Shown: piece by piece, positions 7,704 through 15,457 of the stretch
How positions within the stretch are numbered: position 1 is the first letter of the stretch
How the letters are laid out: each line of letters begins with the position of its first letter
NCBI RefSeq assembly: GCF_000743525.1
Contig: NZ_JQGK01000022.1
Span: 1 to 35,723 of the forward strand
Origin: Sulfurospirillum sp. SCADC
Lineage (GTDB): Bacteria; Campylobacterota; Campylobacteria; Campylobacterales; Sulfurospirillaceae
Length of the DNA: 35,723 nucleotides
Reading direction: 5' to 3'
Notes under the pieces: generated by a model
What the model saw: only the letters and a program-made list of their open reading frames with translations
Told to the model about the DNA's origin: nothing
Database searches by the model: none
Program-made: the position numbers and the translations under genes

Positions 7704-8731
7704 TAAGCCTCTTCCCGCTTAATCCATTTTTGTGCAATTCTAACGGCATTAGTCGCTGCACCTACACGAATCTGATCGGCAACACACCATACATGAAGGA
7801 CGTTATCGCGGTTGATGTCTTTACGAATTCTTCCTACGTATGTTTCATTCGTATCGGTTGAGATGATTGGCATTGGGTACTCTTTTTTGGCTGGATTATC
7901 CAAAACAACCACATTTTCTGCATTTTTCAAGGCTTCAATCGCTTTGTCTAAATTGACATCTTTTTCAAAATGAATCGTAATCGCTTCAGAGTGACTTCTC
8001 ATAACAGGAACGCGTACACACGTTGCGCTGATTTCCATTGTTTTACCCAAGATTTTCTGAGTCTCGTTGACCATTTTCATCTCTTCTTTGGTGTAGTCAT
8101 TGTCCATAAAAACATCAATATGAGGAATGACATTGAGCGCAATTTGATGTGCAAATGTTTTTGGTTCACATTGATCCAGTTTAAAGGCAAAGAAGTCTTG
8201 CATTTGGTTCACAAGCTCTTCCATACCACTTTTACCTGCACCACTCACGGCTTGATAGGTTGCAACATCCACACGTGTAATGTTAAAAAGATCATCGAGT
8301 GGTTTTAAAACTTGAACCATCTGAATCGTTGAACAGTTTGGATTCGCAATAATCCCTCTGTTTTGCCATTGGTCAATGTCGTCTGGGTTACACTCAGGTA
8401 CCACCAAAGGAACATCTGGATCCATTCTAAAATGGCTGGTGTTATCAATCACCACAGCACCTGCTTCGGCAGCAAAGGGAGCATAATGGGCTGAAATATC
8501 GCCACCTGCACTAAAAAATGCGATCTCAACATCGTTCTCTTCAAACGCTTTTTCAGTAAGCTCAAGTACTTTATACGTTTTGTCCTTGAACTCAACTTCA
8601 AGCCCTGCACTCTTACTACTTGCGAGTGGAACGAGATTGTTGACAGGAAAATCAACCTCTTCTAAAACTCTACACAGCTCTTCGCCAACCGCACCCGTAG
8701 CTCCAACGATTGCTACATTGTACTTTTTCAT
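7703..8731 (-). CDS. asd: Aspartate-semialdehyde dehydrogenase
   Basis: Reduces aspartyl phosphate to aspartate semialdehyde with NADPH, the branch point to lysine/diaminopimelate, threonine and methionine. The 342 residues start with the nucleotide loop VAIVGATGAVGEEL. The catalytic cysteine is in NPNCSTIQM near residue 133, and the substrate-binding/His region is CVRVPVMRSHSEAI. The length is typical. It is the first gene of a four-gene operon. The upstream gap to flgR (8732-8821) holds a long inverted repeat. In Campylobacter asd also follows flgR. Confidence 0.98.
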   Translation of the reverse strand: MKKYNVAIVGATGAVGEELCRVLEEVDFPVNNLVPLASSKSAGLEVEFKDKTYKVLELTEKAFEENDVEIAFFSAGGDISAHYAPFAAEAGAVVIDNTSHFRMDPDVPLVVPECNPDDIDQWQNRGIIANPNCSTIQMVQVLKPLDDLFNITRVDVATYQAVSGAGKSGMEELVNQMQDFFAFKLDQCEPKTFAHQIALNVIPHIDVFMDNDYTKEEMKMVNETQKILGKTMEISATCVRVPVMRSHSEAITIHFEKDVNLDKAIEALKNAENVVVLDNPAKKEYPMPIISTDTNETYVGRIRKDINRDNVLHVWCVADQIRVGAATNAVRIAQKWIKREEA

Positions 8732-8755
8732 TTCGCTTACCTTATTGTTTATGTG

Positions 8756-8806
8756 AGACTTTTTTAATAACCCAATAGAGTTGGTATTAAGTTATCAAAA
8801 AAGTCT
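8756..8806. terminator. Long inverted repeat between flgR and asd
   Basis: The 16-base arms 8756-8771 and 8791-8806 are complementary with one mismatch, separated by 19 bases that themselves contain CCAA/TTGG. Each arm holds a six-base T or A run. Placed after the flgR stop (8822) and before the asd start (8731), it is probably a terminator for flgR and may isolate the asd operon from the gyrA-flgR operon. Confidence 0.6.
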
Positions 8807-8821
8807 ATATTCTTTTTATTA

Positions 8822-9985
8822 CTATGAACTAAACCAGTTTCGGCTCTCTAAAAAGAGATCTTCTTTGCTGATCGCCTCAGTATCGCTTAAGATCACGGCA
8901 CGCTCAACAACAGAGATCAACTCTCTGATATTGCCTGGCCATCGATAAGTCATCAAAGAGTCTATCGCTTCCTGCGAAAAATAACGTTTTTGCAGACCAT
9001 ATTTCTTCGTCACACGCTCCAAAATCACCTCACAAATCGGTAAAATTTCCTCTTTGCGTTGACGAAGTGGCGCTATCTCAATTGGAATCGTATTGAGCCT
9101 GTAGTAGAGATCTTCTCTAAATTGCCCTTCTTTAATGCTTCGTTTAATATCGGCATTCGTTGCAGAAACAATACGCACATCAATCGGTAACTCTTTTGTA
9201 CCACCCACACGCACCATTACACGTTCTTGAATGACCCTTAAAAGCTTGGCTTGAAGCATCATAGGCATCTCACCAATTTCATCTAAGAAAAGGGTTCCCC
9301 CATTAGCAACTTCAAAATAGCCTTTTTTCTCGGCAATCGCATCGGTAAAGGCACCTTTTTCATAGCCAAACAGCTCACTTTCCAAAAGATTTTCTGGAAT
9401 TGCCGCCATATTGATCGCGACAAACGGATTTTTAGCACGTGGAGAGTTCTTATGCACATAATTGGCAAAAAGCTCTTTTCCAACACCACTCTCGCCTAAA
9501 AGAAGCACACTAACATCGGTTTTTGCCGCTTTTCTTGCAATACTCAGTGCTTTTTCAAGCTCAGGAGACGACGCTATAAAATCGCCATTATCTTCTTTGG
9601 AACTGTCGATCTTCTCAAAACTCTCTTTAACTTTAGTGCGAATTTTATCGTGACGCTTAATGGCTTCAACGAGTGTTTCAATCTCAAAAGGTTTCGTTAA
9701 AAAGTCTTTGACACCCAAACGCACGGACTCAATGGCACGACTCAGTGTCGCATTGCCGGTGATGACAATAATGTCATACTGCCCATCCAGTTTTTTGATA
9801 AACTCAATGCCATCCATACCGGGCATATTGATGTCAGTCACGATCAAATCAACACTTGAATCAATCTTTTTAAGAGCATCCAATGCACTTTTGTAGGTAG
9901 AAATTTTAAATTCTTCATATTCACCTAGAGCGATTTCTAGGGATTTTCTCATATTTATATCATCTTCTACAATTGCAACGTGCAT
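8822..9985 (-). CDS. flgR: Sigma-54-dependent flagellar response regulator FlgR
   Basis: An NtrC-type activator that drives sigma-54 flagellar genes after phosphorylation by the sensor FlgS. Residues 1-115 form a receiver domain with the phospho-acceptor Asp in DLIVTDINMPGMDG and a Lys in FLTKPF. The AAA+ domain shows Walker A GESGVGKE and Walker B GGTLFLDEIGEM. The sigma-54-contacting loop reads GAFTDA instead of the usual GAFTGA. YRWPGNIREL and the arginine-finger region are present. The protein ends about 25 residues after the AAA+ core (LFLESRNWFSS), so the usual Fis-type DNA-binding domain is missing, as in Helicobacter FlgR. It is downstream of gyrA-flgP-flgQ. Confidence 0.92.
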   Translation of the reverse strand: MHVAIVEDDINMRKSLEIALGEYEEFKISTYKSALDALKKIDSSVDLIVTDINMPGMDGIEFIKKLDGQYDIIVITGNATLSRAIESVRLGVKDFLTKPFEIETLVEAIKRHDKIRTKVKESFEKIDSSKEDNGDFIASSPELEKALSIARKAAKTDVSVLLLGESGVGKELFANYVHKNSPRAKNPFVAINMAAIPENLLESELFGYEKGAFTDAIAEKKGYFEVANGGTLFLDEIGEMPMMLQAKLLRVIQERVMVRVGGTKELPIDVRIVSATNADIKRSIKEGQFREDLYYRLNTIPIEIAPLRQRKEEILPICEVILERVTKKYGLQKRYFSQEAIDSLMTYRWPGNIRELISVVERAVILSDTEAISKEDLFLESRNWFSS

Positions 9986-10012
9986 TTTGAATCAATCCTG
10001 CCAAAAAGAGTT

Positions 10013-10405
10013 TTACCTAATGGCATTTATGGTAGCGAATTCATCTTTAAAGTCTACTGTAAAACGTACCGGCTCGATGACCAACTCTATTCTGTCATTG
10101 CCAGATTTGAGATGTTGTTCATTCCATGAAAGAAGATGCGATGAGAGTTGGTAAAAGCAAGGAAGGATCGTATCAAAATGCTGTCGTAAAAACTGCTCTT
10201 TAGGAAGGTTTTTAGGATTACTTAATTCAAGCGTGCATAAGGTTTGCGCTTGTCCCATATACGGAATTGTTACGGAGGCAATATTTTTCTGCTCGTAAAT
10301 CACAAGGCTATTTGCAGTGACGATTTTGTATGAAAACCAAAAAAGATCACTGCAAAAAAGTGTTTGTGTTGTACCTAAAATTAATAGGCAAAAAGTTCGT
10401 GCCAC
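10013..10405 (-). CDS. flgQ: Flagellar accessory protein FlgQ-like
   Basis: A 130-residue protein with an N-terminal signal-like segment (MARTFCLLILGTTQTLFCSD), so probably exported. The rest has no motif I can place with certainty. The name rests mainly on position: between an LPP20-type lipoprotein (FlgP) and flgR, after gyrA, the order I recall for C. jejuni flgP-flgQ-flgR, where FlgP and FlgQ are needed for motility. Its start lies 25 bases inside flgP, so the two are translationally coupled. flgR begins 27 bases downstream. A shorter start is possible but would remove the signal peptide. Confidence 0.6.
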   Translation of the reverse strand: MARTFCLLILGTTQTLFCSDLFWFSYKIVTANSLVIYEQKNIASVTIPYMGQAQTLCTLELSNPKNLPKEQFLRQHFDTILPCFYQLSSHLLSWNEQHLKSGNDRIELVIEPVRFTVDFKDEFATINAIR

Positions 10406-10818
10406 CTACGTGCGCTCATTGTAATTTCCATTCGGATGCTGTACAAACCATCTTTAAAGGTTGCATCTGTTATAGCTGCATCTTTAACCAAGGCATTCAC
10501 AGACGCTACGATACGAGAGTCTTTTAATGCAGCATCTTGAACGGTCTCACTCGAATTAATTTTTACACCGTAAAGCTTCTCACCCAGTTGACGATAGCCA
10601 TCGGTTATGGCTGCTCGTTTTGCTAGGGCTATTGCTTGCGCAGGAGAAACTGTATTTTTGGGTGCAATACCTTCACCGTAAACAACAAATGATTTTTCGT
10701 TGCTAAAATCATACATTGCCGCTTTTGGATCTTTTACAGGTTCAGCCTTTGATGAACAACCCGAAATCACTAGTATCAAACCTAAACTTGCCAAAAGTGT
10801 CACAAACCATTTATTCAT
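10381..10818 (-). CDS. flgP: LPP20-family outer-membrane lipoprotein, FlgP-like
   Basis: A lipoprotein of about 145 residues. The signal peptide MNKWFVTLLASLGL ends in the lipobox LVISGC with the acylated cysteine at residue 21. The body contains the LPP20-type region (AQAIALAKRAAITDGYRQLG, then IRMEITMSARRWHEL). In Campylobacter, FlgP forms a disk-like part of the flagellar motor. I chose the ATG at 10818 because AAAGGTG lies just upstream and the signal peptide starts there; an earlier ATG at 10854 would add 12 polar residues before it. It follows gyrA by about 48 bases. The assignment to FlgP rather than another LPP20 protein rests on gene order. Confidence 0.8.
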   Translation of the reverse strand: MNKWFVTLLASLGLILVISGCSSKAEPVKDPKAAMYDFSNEKSFVVYGEGIAPKNTVSPAQAIALAKRAAITDGYRQLGEKLYGVKINSSETVQDAALKDSRIVASVNALVKDAAITDATFKDGLYSIRMEITMSARRWHELFAY

Positions 10819-10866
10819 AGCTACACCTTTTAATATTTTTTTATCTTTAAGCAACTACCATTCCAA

Positions 10867-13404
10867 TTACTCATCGCTTGGTGCGTCAGGTGCGTCATCT
10901 GAGACAATCAAACTGCCATCGTTTGAAGTTTCTTCATCATCCAAAGCTTCATCACCTTCGTCAATCTCTTCTTTAGGACAACGCGCAAGACTTTGAACCA
11001 CATCTTTGCCTTCGACAGAAACCACTTTAACACCACTGGTATTGCGCCCTGCTTTTCGGATGGTTTCCATATCCACACGAATCATCTTACCGCTGCTGGT
11101 CAGTGCCATAAGGTCTTTGTCTTCATCGACAATAACAACACCTACTAGATCGGCTGTTTTAGCTGTCAACTTCATAGCGATAACACCTTTACCACCACGA
11201 CCTTGCAATCTGTACTCTTCTGCAGTTGTGCGTTTACCAATACCTTTTTCCGTGACAGTTAAAAGCTCTTCTTGGTCATTGTAAATGACAGCAGCACCGA
11301 TAACGCGATCATTCTCCTCTTTAAAGCGAATGCCCGTAACACCACGCGCTGTTCTTCCGATCTCTCGTGCATCACCTACTTCGAAACGGATGCACATACC
11401 TTTTTTCGTGACGATGAAAAGGTATTTTGTGTCATGGGTGACTACTTTTGCGGTGACTAACTCATCGTCATCATCCAGCGTAATCGCTCTAACACCCACG
11501 GAGCGGATATTTTTAAATTCACTGAGGTTCGTACGTTTAATCACACCGTTTTTGGTAAAAAATGCCAATGATTTGGTCTCATCAAAGTCGGTTGTTGGAA
11601 TAATTGCCATAATTTTTTCATCCGCTTGTAGCTGAATGAGGTTCACGACTGCTTTACCTTTTGCGGTTCGGCTTCCTTCAGGAATTCGGTAGACCTTGAG
11701 CCAGTAGAGTTGTCCGCGATCCGTCACAAACATCAAGGTATCGTGTGTATCGGAGACAAAGAAGCTTTCGATAAAGTCATCATCATACGTTGTTACGGCG
11801 ATTTTGCCTTTACCACCACGTTTTTGTTTCTCATACTGTTTAAGCGGAACACGTTTGATGTAACCACGATGGGTAATGGTAACCACCATCGACTCATTGG
11901 CGATCAAATCTTCCACATCAATATCATCGTAATCATCGACGATTTCAGTGATACGTTTGGATTTGAATTTATCTTTAATTTCGACTAGCTCTTCTTTAAT
12001 TAACGCATTTAAAAGTGCTTCACTGCGTAAAATATCGCTGAGACGCCCGATCTCTTGAAGAAGCTCTGCAAGCTCGTTTTCGATCTTATCTCTCTCAAGT
12101 CCAGTAAGACGTTGGAGTCGCATATCAAGAATCGCACCTGCTTGAACTTCACTGAGGTTAAAGCGTTCAATCAAGCCATCCTTCGCACTTTTGGTATCGG
12201 CGCTGCCTTTAATAAGGGCGATAATCTCATCGATATTATCAAGCGCGATTTTAAGACCCTCTAAAATGTGCGCTTTGGCTTTGGCTTTTTCAAGTTCAAA
12301 AATCGTACGGCGAATAATAACCGTTTTGCGATGGCGTAAGAAAAGTTTTAAAAGCTCAATCAGTGTAAAGACTTTTGGCTCTTTGTTGTGAATTGCGAGT
12401 AAAATAACACCAAACGTCACTTCAAGATTGGTTGATTTGTAAAGATTATTCAGGACGATCTCACTCATCGCTTCACGTTTTAGCTCAATGACAAGGCGAA
12501 TACCATCTCTATCACTCTCATCTCTGATTTCGCTGATACCTTCGATCATCTTCTCTTTAACGAGGGCTACAATCTGCTCAATCAAACGTACTTTATTGAC
12601 TTGATAGGGAAGCTCATCGATAACGATGATGTCTTTATTGCCTTTTTTCTCGATATGCACTTTTGCGCGCACTTTGACACGACCACGTCCTGTGCTGTAC
12701 GCCTCTAAAATGCCTTTTTTACCAAAGATAATACCGCTCGTTGGAAAATCTGGCCCTTTGATAAACTCCATGACCTCATCCAACGTAGCCTCTGGATTTT
12801 CAATCAAAAGAAGTAGCGCGTCCAAGAGTTCATCGAGGCAGTGTGGAGGAATGTTCGTTGCCATACCAACTGCGATACCGCTTGAACCGTTCAGTAACAA
12901 GTTAGGAACGCGACTTGGTAATACATCTGGCTCGATCATACTGTCATCGTAGTTGGGAACAAAATCAACGGTGTCTTTATCAAGATCACGTAAAAGCTCT
13001 TCCGCAAGCGGTGTCATACGTGCTTCCGTATAACGCATCGCAGCGGCGTTGTCGCCGTCAATTGAGCCGAAGTTTCCTTGACCATCTACCATCGGAATAC
13101 GCATGGAAAACGGCTGTGCCATACGAACAAGCGCGTCATACACCGCGGTGTCACCGTGTGGGTGGTACTTACCGATAACGTCACCGACGATACGCGCTGA
13201 CTTTTTATAGGGGCTTCGTGAAGAGATCGCAAGATCGTTCATCGCATATAAAATTCTTCGGTGTACGGGTTTAAGTCCATCGCGTGCATCGGGGAGTGCA
13301 CGCCCGATGATAACACTCATCGAATAATCAAGATAACTGGTCTTTATCGACTCTTCAATACTGATCGTCTTGATGTCTTGGTTCGAATCAAAAATATTGT
13401 CCAT
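10867..13404 (-). CDS. gyrA: DNA gyrase subunit A
   Basis: The cleavage/religation subunit of gyrase, 845 residues. The active-site tyrosine is in [10 protein letters not shown]. The quinolone-determining region reads [17 protein letters not shown], with the wild-type Thr and Asp expected for Campylobacterota, so no classical fluoroquinolone-resistance change is seen. The GyrA box is present as QKRGGKGK, showing a true gyrase rather than topoisomerase IV. Six beta-pinwheel repeats follow. The last 40 residues are strongly acidic ([14 protein letters not shown]). It heads the gyrA-flgP-flgQ-flgR unit. Only about 60 bases separate its start from a RAYT element. Confidence 0.99.
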   Translation of the reverse strand: MDNIFDSNQDIKTISIEESIKTSYLDYSMSVIIGRALPDARDGLKPVHRRILYAMNDLAISSRSPYKKSARIVGDVIGKYHPHGDTAVYDALVRMAQPFSMRIPMVDGQGNFGSIDGDNAAAMRYTEARMTPLAEELLRDLDKDTVDFVPNYDDSMIEPDVLPSRVPNLLLNGSSGIAVGMATNIPPHCLDELLDALLLLIENPEATLDEVMEFIKGPDFPTSGIIFGKKGILEAYSTGRGRVKVRAKVHIEKKGNKDIIVIDELPYQVNKVRLIEQIVALVKEKMIEGISEIRDESDRDGIRLVIELKREAMSEIVLNNLYKSTNLEVTFGVILLAIHNKEPKVFTLIELLKLFLRHRKTVIIRRTIFELEKAKAKAHILEGLKIALDNIDEIIALIKGSADTKSAKDGLIERFNLSEVQAGAILDMRLQRLTGLERDKIENELAELLQEIGRLSDILRSEALLNALIKEELVEIKDKFKSKRITEIVDDYDDIDVEDLIANESMVVTITHRGYIKRVPLKQYEKQKRGGKGKIAVTTYDDDFIESFFVSDTHDTLMFVTDRGQLYWLKVYRIPEGSRTAKGKAVVNLIQLQADEKIMAIIPTTDFDETKSLAFFTKNGVIKRTNLSEFKNIRSVGVRAITLDDDDELVTAKVVTHDTKYLFIVTKKGMCIRFEVGDAREIGRTARGVTGIRFKEENDRVIGAAVIYNDQEELLTVTEKGIGKRTTAEEYRLQGRGGKGVIAMKLTAKTADLVGVVIVDEDKDLMALTSSGKMIRVDMETIRKAGRNTSGVKVVSVEGKDVVQSLARCPKEEIDEGDEALDDEETSNDGSLIVSDDAPDAPSDE

Positions 13405-13432
13405 TCATTAACCTTACATGTAAAATTGCTTC

Positions 13433-13461
13433 ATTGTACTTTACTTTACCTTTCATTTCCA
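13433..13461 (-). promoter_or_regulatory. Candidate gyrA promoter
   Basis: The minus strand has TACAAT at 13438-13433 and TGGAAA (4 of 6 to TTGACA) 17 bases upstream at 13461-13456, ending about 29 bases before the gyrA ATG. The RAYT element begins 3 bases further upstream, so the core promoter seems to have been spared. A TACATGTA palindrome (13415-13422) lies in the leader. Confidence 0.5.
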
Positions 13462-13464
13462 TAG

Positions 13465-13492
13465 GGGTCAGGGCTAAACTTTTAACTTTTTA
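13465..13492 (+). repeat. RAYT element inverted repeat, gyrA side
   Basis: 28 bases exactly complementary to 14281-14308. The transposase TAA stop (13484-13482) lies inside this repeat. Confidence 0.9.
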
Positions 13493-14240
13493 GGATTTTA
13501 CTGACGCCTGCAACGCTTAGAGAGCAATTTCGTGCAACGTCACTTTTGCTATACCCATCTTCATAGGCTTTTTTGATCGCTTCATTTCGCTCTGATTTAC
13601 TCTTTACATGTAAGAAATAATTTTCAAGTACATCTTGGTGCAAAGGCACTATTTGACCCTCTTCGCATTTGTATTTTGTTTGATGAAAAGCGTCTATATT
13701 TGAGCGTTCTGTCACACTGAGCGGAATGTTTAAAAGCTCCAATAACTCTTTGGTGTTGTAATCGCGCAAGACAAACGAATTTTGCAAAAAAGGAGGTACC
13801 GCATCTTTTAAAATGCTGTACGTTGCACAGTAGAGATATTCGCCTATTTTTTGACTTATCCCCGCTTTAACAGGGTTGTTTTCAATGTATTTAAAGAGGG
13901 TAAAAAGGTACTTTTCATCTAAAACGTACCACGATTTGAAGCGATCTTGCCACAAATGCCCCACGCGGTCATGACGTTTATTGAAATAACTTGCGTACTG
14001 GGCACCCAGTTGGCGCATCCCTGAGGAGAGATTTTCGCGAGTGTTTTGCACTAAAATGTGATAGTGATTATCCATCAAACAAAACGCATGAATGTTGAAC
14101 TTATACTCTCTAGCAGCACTTGCCATCAGTTCGATAAACTTCGCTTTGTCCTTTTCATCTTCAAAGACCTTCCCCTTAGCAACACCACGGTTGTAAACAT
14201 GATGGTAGCCCAAGCTTTCGATGCGTAATCTTCGTGGCAT
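13482..14240 (-). CDS. REP-associated tyrosine transposase (Y1 HUH family)
   Basis: A 252-residue HUH endonuclease of the IS200-like RAYT group, which moves or maintains REP-type palindromic sequences. The HUH pair is His59-Tyr-His61 (MDNHYHILVQ). The nucleophile is probably Tyr85 (QYASYFNKRHDRVG), followed by the family's GHLWQDRFKS and YIENNPVKAG. Unlike classical IS200 enzymes it has a C-terminal extension ending in a helix-turn-helix-like segment (AYEDGYSKSDVARNCSLS), probably for site recognition. All key residues are intact. The gene contains one TACATGTA palindrome, so it has shared the host's sequence bias or carried a site in. Confidence 0.92.
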   Translation of the reverse strand: MPRRLRIESLGYHHVYNRGVAKGKVFEDEKDKAKFIELMASAAREYKFNIHAFCLMDNHYHILVQNTRENLSSGMRQLGAQYASYFNKRHDRVGHLWQDRFKSWYVLDEKYLFTLFKYIENNPVKAGISQKIGEYLYCATYSILKDAVPPFLQNSFVLRDYNTKELLELLNIPLSVTERSNIDAFHQTKYKCEEGQIVPLHQDVLENYFLHVKSKSERNEAIKKAYEDGYSKSDVARNCSLSVAGVSKILKS

Positions 14241-14280
14241 ACTTACCCTCTTTTTTTGCTAAAATTGTACCACAGAATGT

Positions 14281-14308
14281 TAAAAAGTTAAAAGTTTAGC
14301 CCTGACCC
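14281..14308 (+). repeat. RAYT element inverted repeat, distal side
   Basis: 28 bases exactly complementary to 13465-13492, lying about 40 bases upstream of the transposase start at 14240. It marks the outer boundary of the element. Confidence 0.9.
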
Positions 14309-14339
14309 TTTTTTGCTGACCCCTTTTGAAAGAATGTGC

Positions 14340-14846
14340 ATGAATGAATCTGTTTTAAAAGTCGTGATTATTGTAGCGATTCTTTTGATGTTTGGTCTTC
14401 TTTATATGACAGGTGTCGCTTTTGTGCTGGATCATCATTCTTCTTTCAATCTATCTTTGCATAAGCTATCAGCACTTTTTATTATTGGGCTTTTGGGCGT
14501 ACATGCTTGGTTGCGAAGATGTACCATTCGAAAGCTTTTGCAAGAGTGTATCGCGATCATGTGCAACAAACAGATCCGCCACGAAGACAATATAGATTTT
14601 TTGATTCGTAGTACCAAAAACCAATCGTTTCACGAACTCTGCTCACTCTTTAATTGCGATGTCTCGTTTCTTCAACAAAAGCTCTTAGAAAACCACGTAA
14701 AAATCGACAATGTTGACGATACGTTAAAGACAATTGCAAAGGCAAATGACAAAGATATGTACCAAATACTTTTACTGATGATCAAGTTACATGTAGAAAA
14801 AAATAGCCCTTCGATCATTGATACGAGTTCCTGTGCTAGCGCGTAA
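14340..14846 (+). CDS. Small membrane protein with C-terminal helical domain, DUF4405-like
   Basis: About 168 residues with two transmembrane helices (VVIIVAILLMFGLLYMTGVA and a second at LSALFIIGLLGVHAWLRR) flanked by histidines (LDHHSS, LHKL, GVHAW). This recalls the two-helix DUF4405 fold of the protein at 18317. The C-terminal half is soluble and helical and ends in a segment (DDTLKTIAKANDKDMYQILL) resembling the C-terminus of that protein. I start at 14340, where GAAAGA lies 6 bases upstream. ATGs at 14334 and 14313 are also in frame, but the latter lies almost in the RAYT end. Function unknown; haem or quinol binding by the histidines is a guess. Monocistronic. Confidence 0.65.
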   Translation: MNESVLKVVIIVAILLMFGLLYMTGVAFVLDHHSSFNLSLHKLSALFIIGLLGVHAWLRRCTIRKLLQECIAIMCNKQIRHEDNIDFLIRSTKNQSFHELCSLFNCDVSFLQQKLLENHVKIDNVDDTLKTIAKANDKDMYQILLLMIKLHVEKNSPSIIDTSSCASA

Positions 14847-14882
14847 ATAAGCTTCTCTGAAAGCTCATTTTAACTTTCTTCT

Positions 14883-15455
14883 CTAGCCTTCTTTCGCATC
14901 CGCCAACACCAGTGCAAAAAGAACATTAACGCCCTGCTTTTTGAGTGTCTCATGCGCCTCTTGCAAAGTACTTCCAGTCGTGACAATATCATCGATCAAA
15001 ATAGCATCTATTTCATCTTTACATGTAAAGACAAAATCACGTTTATTGGCTTGTCTATAGGCTCTGCTTTTACCCGAATAACTCTCATAATTTTGCGCTC
15101 TTAAACTTCCGTACAATGGCGTCACATAAGGCTGGGTTGCTTTGGCTAAAATCGCACTGTGCGAATAGCCGTGCCTGACATGATCGTCAATGGGAATGGC
15201 GCAGATGCCTTTGGGAAGTTCAAAGGTTTTTAAAAATTCAAAGAAGGTGTGCTTTCCTAGTTGAGCGAAAATTTTGGCGCCAATGTAAGTGTGTTTGGTG
15301 TGAAGCAGTGGTGCTAGGTCGCTGTAGTTGTAAAACGAATAGACTTTAAGCCCACTTTCTAACACCCTAAAAGCAGGCGTTGGAGCTAAAATGCTCTGGA
15401 GACACTTTTTGCAAAGCGGTTGCCAACTGAGGTTTAAACAAAGATGGCAACGCAT
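14883..15455 (-). CDS. comF: ComF-family phosphoribosyltransferase-like protein
   Basis: A 190-residue protein of the ComF/GntX family. The N-terminus has a zinc-ribbon pattern of four cysteines (MRCHLCLNLS, then PLCKKCLQS). The C-terminal half is a type I phosphoribosyltransferase domain with the PRPP loop AILIDDIVTTGSTL. In naturally competent bacteria ComF takes part in moving incoming single-stranded DNA into the cytoplasm, while in others its role is unclear. It starts two bases after the lepA stop and shares the prs-lepA-comF operon. One TACATGTA palindrome lies inside. Slightly shorter than the usual 200-240 residues. Confidence 0.9.
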   Translation of the reverse strand: MRCHLCLNLSWQPLCKKCLQSILAPTPAFRVLESGLKVYSFYNYSDLAPLLHTKHTYIGAKIFAQLGKHTFFEFLKTFELPKGICAIPIDDHVRHGYSHSAILAKATQPYVTPLYGSLRAQNYESYSGKSRAYRQANKRDFVFTCKDEIDAILIDDIVTTGSTLQEAHETLKKQGVNVLFALVLADAKEG

Positions 15456-15457
15456 TG

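Larger units (their letters stand above)
13465..14308. mobile_element. REP-associated tyrosine transposase (RAYT) element, 844 bp
   Basis: A single transposase gene is enclosed by perfect 28-bp inverted repeats at 13465-13492 and 14281-14308. The ends begin GGGTCAGGGCTAAAC, like the GGGGTCAGG-type ends often seen around this family. No target duplication is evident. A further CTGACCCC at 14316-14323, just outside the right end, may belong to a larger or older end. The element sits between gyrA and a small membrane-protein gene transcribed away from it. Confidence 0.8.

Noticed and set aside
13464-14324. Target duplication or second pair of ends around the RAYT element
   Set aside because: The GGGGTCAG-like copy outside the right end has no exact partner outside the left end; RAYT elements normally make no duplication.
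14313-14339. Upstream start for the small membrane protein
   Set aside because: This start lies four bases from the end of the RAYT element and would add residues coded by element-flanking DNA. The ATG at 14340 has a better-spaced purine-rich site.
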